From Aptenodytes patagonicus (taxonomy: Eukaryota; Chordata; Aves; Sphenisciformes; Spheniscidae), in contig NC_134974.1 of the NCBI RefSeq assembly GCF_965638725.1, positions 620,001 through 684,000 on the forward strand: DNA of 64,000 bases. Reading direction: 5' to 3'. Positions 56,501 to 64,000 of this stretch are shown here, in pieces (position 1 is the first letter of the stretch; each line of letters starts with the position of its first letter). A model generated the notes under the pieces. The model was not told where the DNA came from. It was given only the letters and a program-made list of their open reading frames with translations, and did not search any database. A program made the translations under genes and the position numbers.

Positions 56501-59500
56501 GGTGTTGCGCAGGACGCAGCCCCGCAGCAGCATGTTCTGGTTGCTCAGGGGGTACTTGTTGTCCTTCCAGTACAGCGTCCCGCCAAACTTGTCCAGCTTG
56601 TTGTTGGGGGGTTCACAGATCACCTCGCCTGGGCGCACGGGATGGCTTGGCTGTAACGTGCCTTCTCCACGTGGCCAGCTCCACCCCAGTGCTCCCAGCA
56701 CCGTCCCCAGCTCCCCAGAGATCTGCTTCAAGCCACAGGACCACAACACCGTGTGGATGGTCCTGGTTTCTCCAGAGTGGACCCACGCCAGGTGATGGAG
56801 GAGGAAACCGAGAGGCTGCCCCATTGCAGAGGACCAGTTGCAGGCACTCACCGTCAAACCGAGCCAGCTTGCTGGTGTCACCCAGCTCCGAGGTGACGGG
56901 GATGGCCTGCCGCACCTTCATGTTGGTCTCTCTGCGGGCAAGGAGGCACCATGCGTGGGGTTAGCGACAGCCTGGCAGGGAGGGTCTTTGCAGATGCTCC
57001 GTGGTTTCAGGTCCCCAGCAGCTCCTGCCCTGCCCGCAGCCTGTTCTCACTCCTACCTCTTGCCTTCCCCTGCCACCCGAGGCGAGCAGGGGTTACTTAC
57101 CCATCCAGCTCCGCGGTCTCTATGTAGCACAACCCATGGGGTTCACTGCTGGAGAGGAGGAGGAGGTCAGCCTGCCGGGAGAGACACATGAAGGGTTGTG
57201 CTGACACTGGGGCTCCCCTACGCCTTTCCTGGGGAAGCTCCTGGCCCTTGGATGCCAGGGGCCAGCGGGGTCTCCGGAGCAGCGCGTCCTTAGCAGGGTG
57301 CTGCCGGCACCCTGGCCTGGACACCATCGCCTGAAGCGCCTACATCAGCCAAATCCCCAGAGCTCAAACGCTACAACCTAAATGCAACTTCCAGGCTGAT
57401 GTCCCTGATGTCTCCACCCCAGGAGGTGATGGAGGAGCGCAAAAGCAGAGTGGGCGCAGCACCACGCTGTGCTGCTGTCCCTGTGCACTGCCCAGTTGGG
57501 ACCGTGCCCGTCTCAGGGCCACACTCACCGCCACGAACTGGTTGTTCTCCAACTTGATGATGTCTCCGACACGGACGTTCATCCACTGCTCCTGCCGGAG
57601 GCTGCAGAGGGACAGCGGAGTGGAGTTAGGCAGGAGCTGGCAGCGTTGCTTCTCCCCTGCCCCACTGCACTCTGCCCCTGCCTGCAGCCCTATGCCACGT
57701 CCGGCAGGGCCCCGTGCCCCCTCCCTGACTGCCCCATCCCCACGACACTCACACTCCGCCGATCAGCACCTGAGACTGACGGTTGTTCACCTGGTTGTCG
57801 CTTTTATGGCGGAACTGGGTATGGAGGGGAAGAGACAGCAGTGTCAGGCCCTCTGGGGACGGGGTCCTGCATCCCTCCCCCTGAAAATGCCATGGCCCCG
57901 GGCACCACACACCCTCAGCAGGGTCACAGCGCCCTGCCCAGCCGGCAGCAGGCAGCCAGCCCTGGTAGAGGGGCATGTGGGGGAACACTCACATAGTCGT
58001 CGGTGGCATCTTTGACAGCTGTGATGGTTAAGACAAGAACCAAAGGCACAATGGTGGTGAACCAGGAGAGCGAAGAGATCTGCGGGATCAGCTGGGGACA
58101 GGGAGCGGGAGTTACAGGGGACCAGGCCAGCCCCAGGCCCATGCTACCCCTGCTCGAGGGTGCCAAACCTGCCACTTCCCAAGGGCAGGATGTGCCCTGG
58201 GCCCTCCTGGCTGCCCAGCCAGGGAAGGACAGCGTGGGGGTGCCCTGTCTGCCTCCCCAGGCCCCCCAGCACTCACCTGCAGGATGAGGAGGAAGAGGAA
58301 ATAGGTGTTGGCCACTTCCTGGAACTGCTCGAAGAGGTTGACAGGCAGGAAGGTGACAATGTTGTACTTGGAGGTCTTGATGCAGTTGCTCTGGGGACAG
58401 ATGGGGCAAGAAGGGGGTTCACGAGTTGCCGAGGCCCTGTGACCCCCCCCAGCATTGCTCTGGGGGCAGGGCTGCAGCTCACTGTGCCCCCAATTTGGGA
58501 GCTCTGGACAGCAGCCTGGACCCCCGGCTCCTGCCCCTGCTCTAACTCCGTGGCAGCTTCCTCGAGAAGCCGATTCCTCCGCCTCGGTCGCCAGTCAGTA
58601 CCCAGGGACCAGCCTCCTCCGGCAGCAGCATCCGGAGCATCCGGGCGGCAGCACCTGGCCCCTCCAAGGGTGACCCCAACCCAGACCCCCTGCTCCCCCC
58701 CGCCCCCCGCAGCAAGGCCGAGGCAGGGCCTGGTCTGGAGCAGCCAGAAATAACCTCCAGCGTGGAGGGGGAGGCCAAGGTGAGCGGTGCCCCTCCCCCA
58801 GCGGCTCCGGAAGCTCATTAATTAGCCAGACACAGAACCGCATCGGGGGACCAGGCAGGGGCACAGGCAGAGCGGGGGGGGTTTCGGGCCCTGGCAGAGG
58901 ATGGGGGGGCTGCATCCCCCCCGCCATGGAAGTGCACCGTGCCCCGCTCCAGCCAGGCCGCCCCAGCCCCAGAGCTCCGTTGGCGTTAACGGCTTGTCAG
59001 CACAATTTTCTCAGGGACAAACATCTATTTTTAGCTGTAACCCCCCCCTCTGCTGACCCGGAGGGCGATGCAGGCCCCAGCCCCCCAAACCTGCCTGAGC
59101 TGCGGGACGAGGCCCTGAGGGATGGGGCTCAGCCACCCCACTCACCGCGTACTGGAACTTCTCGTTGTACTCCCGCGCGTTGGCTCGCACCCGCCTCTCC
59201 TCCTCTGCAACACAGCGCGCCCCATCAGTCTTGCGCCCCTGCACCCCAGACCTCCCCTCTGCACCCTGCAGCCAGCCAGCCCTGCTCCCCTGCACCCCAA
59301 AAGCCCCCCAGGCAAGCCCAGGAGCCCCAGACCCCCAGGGGAACAGGGAAACCCCCCAGCTGTGTCATGTGGCCCTGTGCTCCCCCCACGCCAGGACCCA
59401 CACCCCTGCACCCCCAGCCCTCTTCTTCTGCACCCCCAGACCACCAGCCCTGCTTGTCTGTACCCCCAGCCCTGCATCACCAGGCCCCCAGTCCTGCACC

Positions 59501-60433
59501 CCCAGACCCCCCAGCCCTGCATTCCTAGAACATCAGCCCTGCTTATCTGTGCCCCCCAGCCCTGCTTATCTGTACCCCCAGAGCCCCAGCCGCGCACCCC
59601 AGACCCCCAGCCCTCTTCTTCTGCACCCCCAGAACTGCACCCCCAGGCCCCCAGCCTTGCTTACCTGCACGTCCAGACCCCTCCAGCCCTGCACCCCCAG
59701 CCCTGGATATCTGCACCCCCAGACCCCTCCAGCCCCGCACCCCCAGCCCTGGATATCTGCACCCCCAGACCCCTCCAGCCCCGCACCCCCAGCCCTGGAT
59801 ATCTGCACCCCCAGACCCCTCCAGCCCCGCACCCCCAGCCCTGGATATCTGCACCCCCAGACCCCTCCAGCCCCGCACCCCCAGCCCTGGATATCTGCAC
59901 CCCCAGACCCCTCCAGCCCCGCACCCCCAGCCCTGGATATCTGCACCCCCAGACCCCTCCAGCCCTGCACCCCCAGACCCCTAGCCCAGAACCCCCAGAT
60001 CCTGCACCCCCAGTCTTGCTTATCTGCACCCCAGGCCCCCAGCCCTGCTTAGCTGCACCCCTAGACCCCCAGGCCCCCAGCCCGGCTCCTCTGCACCCCC
60101 AGACCCCTCCGGTCCTGCACCCCCAGCCCCTGCCCGGCCGGGCCTCACCGCAGGCCCGCCCGCCCCGCACCCACCCGCCCCGCCGGGGGCGCGGACCCGC
60201 GGCCACTTCTCGGGCATCTCCCGGGGCACCGTCATGGCTGCGGGGCCGCGGCGCGCCCCGGCGGCGCCATCCCGCGCTGCCGCTGCCGGTGCCCCGGCCC
60301 GGGCCCTCCCGCCCCGCCCCGCCGCGTTGCCGAGGCAACGGCCGCACCGGCGCCCGCCGGGGCCTACCGGGGCCTACCGGGCCCCCGCCCCGCCCCGCTC
60401 ACCTGGGGCCCGGCGGGCCGCACACCGCTCCAT
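50533..60433 (-). CDS. ATP8B2: ATP8B2, P4-type ATPase phospholipid flippase
   Basis: Class I P4-ATPase; with a CDC50 (TMEM30) partner it flips phospholipids to the cytoplasmic leaflet. Coding exons in order: 60433-60403, 59204-59146, 58390-58277, 58091-57993, 57814-57753, 57601-57529, 57171-57101, 56931-56852, 56628-56470, 56395-56307, 56232-56036, 55307-55099, 54874-54831, 54755-54590, 54512-54324, 54116-54001, 53848-53684, 53602-53491, 53349-53244, 53111-52967, 52880-52697, 52510-52287, 51981-51898, 51680-51435, 51290-51152, 51059-50929, 50820-50533. All 27 keep phase: 1193 residues. Visible motifs: actuator DGET, M4 PISL, phosphorylation site SDKTGTLT (D392), LTGDK, hinge GDGANDV, then the M5-M10 region and a basic tail. 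The first exon [10 protein letters not shown] joins EEERR, like human MAVCAKKRPPEEERR. Confidence 0.96.
59659..59980. repeat. 46-bp minisatellite in ATP8B2 intron 1
   Basis: The landmark GGATATCTGC begins at 59705, 59751, 59797, 59843, 59889 and 59935, an exact 46-base period; a diverged unit precedes it from 59659. The central copies look nearly identical. The flanks from about 59400 to 60130 consist of related, shorter C-rich units (CACCCCCAGCCCTGC). Because 46 is not a multiple of three and the unit has no stop in most frames, it yields long false ORFs on both strands. Confidence 0.95.
60175..60235 (-). CDS. ATP8B2: ATP8B2 alternative first exon
   Basis: Minus-strand ATG at 60235 reads [11 protein letters not shown], close to the MTVPKEMPEKWA start I recall for the long human isoform. 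A GTGGGT donor after 60175 leaves one base over, the same phase as the other first exon (60433-60403), so both can join exon 59204-59146 in frame (A-EEERRVR). The human version is longer before EEERR, so a different donor or an extra small exon is possible. The ATG match is the stronger evidence. Confidence 0.65.
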
Positions 60434-61040
60434 GGCCCGCGGCCCCGCAGCCCATGGGGAGCGGGCGGCCGGGGCCGGAGCCGGGGCCGGGGCCGGGGGC
60501 CGGTGCCGGGGCCGCTGCGGCCCCGCTCCCGCTGCCGCGCCGCTGCCGCCGCCTCAGCGCCCCATGGCCGCGGCGGCGCCGGTCGGTGGCGGAAGTGATG
60601 GGGGGGGGGGCGGGCGGCGGCGGGGAGCGACCGAACGCTGCCCCGGGGGGACGTGGCGACCCGAGGGGACGGCGGCGTTGGGGGTTCCCGGGGAGCGGGA
60701 GGGGCAGCCCCGGGGGGTACTGGGTGCAGCCGCGGTGGTCCCGGCGGGTTCCAGAGTACAACCCCGGGGGTCCTGGGCAGCGGGGCAGCCCCAGGGGATC
60801 CCGGGGAACCAGGAGAGGTCCTGGGGGGCCAGAGGCAGCCCCAGGGGGTCCCGGGGGCAGCCCCGGGGGGTCCCGAGGGGGCAGCCCCCCCCACCGGCAG
60901 CACATGCCCCCCGGGCCGGGGCCCCCCCACAACCAGGTCTGGCCGGCTCTGCCCCCCCGGGCGGCTGGGGGTCGCTGCCTCCCCCCGTGCCCCCTGCACT
61001 GCTGCTCCTGTGTCCAGACGCAAGACACCCCATTGCCTCA
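60434..61040 (-). promoter_or_regulatory. ATP8B2: ATP8B2 CpG-island promoter
   Basis: CpG-dense and G-rich sequence upstream of the first ATP8B2 exon, reaching back to the AQP10 3' end. Repeats of GGCCGGGGCC (60470-60515) and CCCCGGGGGTCC-type units (60700-60890) are present. No TATA box is seen. The long frames crossing it have no recognisable content. Confidence 0.5.
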
Positions 61041-61047
61041 GGACTCG

Positions 61048-61053
61048 TTTAAT
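61048..61053 (-). terminator. AQP10: AQP10 polyadenylation signal (ATTAAA)
   Basis: Common variant hexamer ATTAAA on the minus strand about 75 bases after the AQP10 stop; no AATAAA lies nearby. Confidence 0.55.
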
Positions 61054-61124
61054 GGTGTGACGGAGACTGCGGAGGGGGGACGGGACCGTGCCACCGGCTC
61101 AGGGTGGCGGGAGGGTCCCTGACG

Positions 61125-63103
61125 TCAATTCTTCTGGGGCAGCATCCCCCCGGCATCCTTCTCCCCCGGTGATATCTTGGTGTCTGGGGGGATGGCGGCG
61201 CTGACGAGGACCAGGGAGTTCTGCTCAGCTGGGGGGTCACTCTCCTCCGGGTGGTGGAAAGCCACGAGGAGCTGGTACAGGGCCGAGCCCACAGTGGCCC
61301 CCAGCAGCGGTGCCACCACCGGCACCCACCACCACCCATTGCCCCTGCTGGGGACAGGACATGGTGGGCAGGGGGTCACCCCTGCCACCCCCCACCTCGC
61401 CCCCTTCCCTCTACCCACCTGAAGACCTCCGCGCCCCAACCCGCCACGTAGGTGAAGAGCCGGGGCCCAAAATCCCGCGCGGGGTTCAGGGGGCAGCTGC
61501 AGTTAGAGCCCATGGAGATCTCGATGCAGAACACCAGCAGGGCCATGGCCACCGGCTCGAGGCCCTTGGGGACACTCTTGTTGCGGGTGTCCAGCATGGC
61601 CAGGATGCCCATGATCAGCAGCGCTGTGCCTATCACCTGTGGGGCCGGCACGACAGCTCAGCACCGTGGGGTCCGGCACCACCGGAGGGGTCTGGGGGGA
61701 GCCGACACCGGCACCCACCTGGTCCAAGAAGCCGTTGGAGATGGAGAGGTAGTCAGCGGGGTAGGTGGCAAAGATGGAGGCGGTTTCCCGGGGGCCGGAG
61801 GTGGTGAGGGTCCCATTGCTGTAGTGCCAGATGGCATCTGCGGAGCAGAGGCAGAGCCTGTCCATGAGCCCGGCCACTCCGGCACAAGCCATGGTGTTCC
61901 CCCGCCAGGGGCCCGCCCGCCTCCCCGTACCGTAGTAGAGGACGTAGACAGCTCCGGCGGAGATAAAAGCTCCCAAGATCTGCACGGCCATGAAGATGGG
62001 AAACTTCCACCAGGGAAACTGCTCCAGCAGGCACATGGTAAAGGAGAACGCCGGGTTCAGGTGGGCCCCTGCAACGGAGTTGGGAGAGGGGCTGGGAGCG
62101 GAGGGTCCTTGGGGGATCTGGAGCCAGGGGATGGCGGGAGCTGGGACCCCCTCCCCAGCCTCACCAGAGACTCCTCCCGCCGTGTGGATGGCCACCATGA
62201 TGGCCAGGGCGCCTGCCAGGTAGGCGGTGACGATGTCCCCCTTTGTCCCGGAGCTGGTGACCATCTGTGCCGAGCCGCTCAGGGTGATCAGCTGGAGAAC
62301 AGGGACATAGCTCCACCGTGGCGCCCCCGGCCCCTCGCCTAGCCCCCCCCCTCCCTGTTCCCCAAGGGCCACTGCCCCACCACGCTGCAGCTGCTGGCGG
62401 GATTAGTGGGGATCCCAGGCAGCAGAAGGGCAGCGAGGTGAGGGCTGCTCTGGTGCCTCTGCGGGCGCTGTCTCCATGGTTTTGCTCCCCCATCCCCTGC
62501 GCTCCAGCTTTGGGTGCTGGATGGGGACAGGCAGGGAAGCTGTTACCAGTCTCACTTGTGGTTTTGATGGCAAGGTAAACAAATTATCAGCAATTAAGTA
62601 ATCTGCTTCCCTGGGGAGACGGTGGGGAAGGGGTGCCGCCAGCACGGGCGCAGTGTCGCTGTTCGCCATCGTGGGATGCAGCCAAGTGCCAAGCGCGGCT
62701 CCGGAGCCCCAACCTTTGCCTGCTCCAGGGCAGGAGGCGTCAAGGCACTCGCTGCCCAGCGCCGCTCCCTCAGGTGCCACGTGGCAGTGCCGGTGCTCTT
62801 ATTGCGCCGGAGCTGCTGCGGCGGAGGGCGTACCACAGGGTCCAAGTGGGAGGCTGGGCAGCGCCAAATCACTTGGCGAGCACGGCGCAGCCCCAAACCC
62901 CCCAACCTCCGGCGAGTGACAGGCAGGGGAGCCCTGGGACCCCTGGTGCCTGTCACCACCCCATGGTCAGCCCCGGCCCACCCATGTGCCCCGCTCACAA
63001 TAAGCACGAAGACAGCCAGCAGCTCAGCCAGGCACTCCCGCACCAGCTGGTTCCGGATGCGGAGCAGAGCCTGGGCCCTCTTCAAGAAGGAAGCGGTGCC
63101 CAT
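61125..63103 (-). CDS. AQP10: Aquaporin-10, aquaglyceroporin
   Basis: Six-helix membrane channel passing water and glycerol. Coding exons in order: 63103-62999, 62291-62165, 62068-61931, 61837-61719, 61636-61419, 61347-61125. Phases close to 309 residues (308 with the alternative acceptor at 61344). Both pore boxes are present: HLNPAF in exon 3 and LNPARDFGPRLF in exon 5, where D after NPAR is the aquaglyceroporin signature. A glycosylation site NGT lies in the loop of exon 4 (HYSNGTLTTSGP). AQP3, 7 and 9 are relatives; position beside ATP8B2, and the resemblance of YVAGWGAEVF and NGWWWVPVVAPLLGATVG to human AQP10, favour AQP10. The last exon has a tandem CAGCAG acceptor that adds or drops one residue. 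Confidence 0.93.
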
Positions 63104-63160
63104 GGGTCCGGCCAGGAACGGGCAGCGGCGACAGTGGCGTCGGTGTCTCCGTCCCAGTGA

Positions 63161-63170
63161 GATTTTATGA
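63161..63170 (-). promoter_or_regulatory. AQP10: TATA-like box of AQP10
   Basis: TCATAAAATC on the minus strand, about 60 bases before the ATG, which would place the start of transcription near 63135. The region lacks a CpG island, fitting a tissue-restricted gene. Confidence 0.5.
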
Positions 63171-63179
63171 GCCCTGGGG

Positions 63180-63715
63180 CTGGGGTGGGTGATAACACGC
63201 AGACTTTAAACCAATCAGGGCCGCACCACAGGGAGACGCCTGGCAGGGACCAGAGTCCCGCATGGGGCCGGGGACAGCAGCGCCTCGTGTCGATGGCGTC
63301 CCCCGGTAGGACCAGACCTGGTGGGAGCCCCCGAGGATCCCCGAGTGGCCGTGGGGAACCAAGACCTTGCTCAGGTGAGCCGGCACGGGCGTTCCCCCTC
63401 CTGGGAGCCCCGCTTTTTCCCTGACAGATCCCTGCTCAAGCTGCAACCGCAGGCAGCGCTAATGAATAGGCCTTGGAAAGGCTCCCAGGACGTGCCCTCG
63501 AGAGCGGCCCAGGGGAGGCGTTAGCACAGCGCCGGGCCGGCAGGGAAATGGGCGAGGGAGGTGGCCAGGGAGCAGCGCAGGCATGGGGCCAGGGCAGAGG
63601 AGCCTGGCGGCTGCCTGCACCCGTGGGGCAGCCCCCAGGAGCCGCCCCTGGCAGCTGTGCAGGTCCCTGCCTCTGAATCAGGAAGGTTCCAGCCTGAAGG
63701 CGCCTGGCAGGTCGC
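63180..63715. other. Intergenic sequence beyond AQP10
   Basis: No gene or repeat recognised. Reading frames are short and unsupported. Confidence 0.55.
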
Positions 63716-63719
63716 TGTT

Positions 63720-63858
63720 AGCATAAATAGACTTTATTGCTCTGTACGCACGCGCACACACACACTTGGCCCCCGTGGGGGTCCCCACAGCTCCGCAGCG
63801 CCCCAGAAGGCGTGCAGCCCCCAGCCCAGGCGCCAGCTCCCAGCAGGATCTGACCCGT
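63720..63858 (-). other. Possible terminal exon of the next minus-strand gene
   Basis: A pyrimidine-rich acceptor (TGTTTTTGTTGCAG on the minus strand) ends at 63859, and an AATAAA lies at 63738-63733, about 120 bases later. This is the layout of a last exon. HAX1 should follow AQP10 by human synteny, in this orientation, but none of the three frames resembles the HAX1 C-terminus, so the exon may be untranslated or belong to another gene. A short CGCACACACACACAC repeat is at 63750-63765. Confidence 0.35.
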
Positions 63859-64000
63859 CTGCAACAAAAACAGGTGGTGAGAAGAGGCTGCTGCCCACCG
63901 CCCGCCCTGAATGGAGCTGGCAGCTCCGGCCCCCAAGCCGGCGTCTGTCCTCACGGCCCTGGGAAGCCCCGGGGTCCCCCAACCCCACACCCATCACACA

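Noticed and set aside
59122-61122. 666-codon open frame on the plus strand
   Set aside because: It runs through the 46-bp minisatellite and the ATP8B2 CpG island, opposite the real gene. It is rich in Pro, Thr and Ser only because of the repeat, and has no recognisable domain.
61125-63103. Assignment of the aquaporin gene as AQP3 or AQP7
   Set aside because: The exon 4 motif resembles AQP3, but the position between ATP8B2 and the window end and the C-terminal half fit AQP10 better.

Overview
This window looks like a GC-rich, gene-dense stretch of a bird microchromosome. The genes are multi-exon vertebrate genes with short introns, CpG-island starts and very long G or C runs. One intron holds a CR1 LINE fragment, the typical repeat of bird genomes. 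The gene order is that of human 1q21.3 read backwards: ADAR(+), CHRNB2(-), UBE2Q1(+), SHE(+), IL6R(-), ATP8B2(-), AQP10(-). All seven were recognised from their translated exons, and for all but one (SHE) the exon phases close into complete reading frames. I cannot name the species. The CHRNB2 protein is close to, but not identical with, the chicken sequence as I remember it.

Layout. 1-7050: no gene recognised; several AT-rich patches look like conserved non-coding DNA. 7080-8990: a G-rich minisatellite, then the ADAR CpG island with an interferon-type ISRE. 10323-21069: ADAR, with p150 and p110 starts. 21070-23760: ADAR 3' UTR and the gap to CHRNB2. 23888-27159: CHRNB2 on the minus strand, with two RE1/NRSE-like sites just upstream of its start. 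27160-28040: a shared divergent CpG island. 28041-36325: UBE2Q1, with its 3' UTR to about 37.7 kb. 36.5-39.4 kb: no gene seen; human TDRD10 lies here. 40569-44431: SHE, with an apparent one-base frame slip just before its SH2 domain. 46152-49138: IL6R. 50533-60433: ATP8B2, 27 coding exons plus an alternative first exon. 61125-63103: AQP10. 63720-63858: perhaps the 3' end of the next minus-strand gene; HAX1 is expected by synteny but was not recognised.

The genes do not form one pathway. They are a conserved neighbourhood covering RNA editing and innate immunity (ADAR), nicotinic signalling (CHRNB2), ubiquitin transfer (UBE2Q1), an SH2 adaptor (SHE), cytokine reception (IL6R), lipid flipping (ATP8B2) and water/glycerol transport (AQP10). 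The most interesting points are the tandem RE1-like sites at CHRNB2, the ADAR ISRE and its shortened Z-domain linker, the SHE frame slip, the CR1 fragment embedded in a microsatellite, the 46-bp minisatellite in ATP8B2, and the triplet-repeat-coded poly-leucine signal peptide of IL6R. I found no clear sign of an undescribed biological system.
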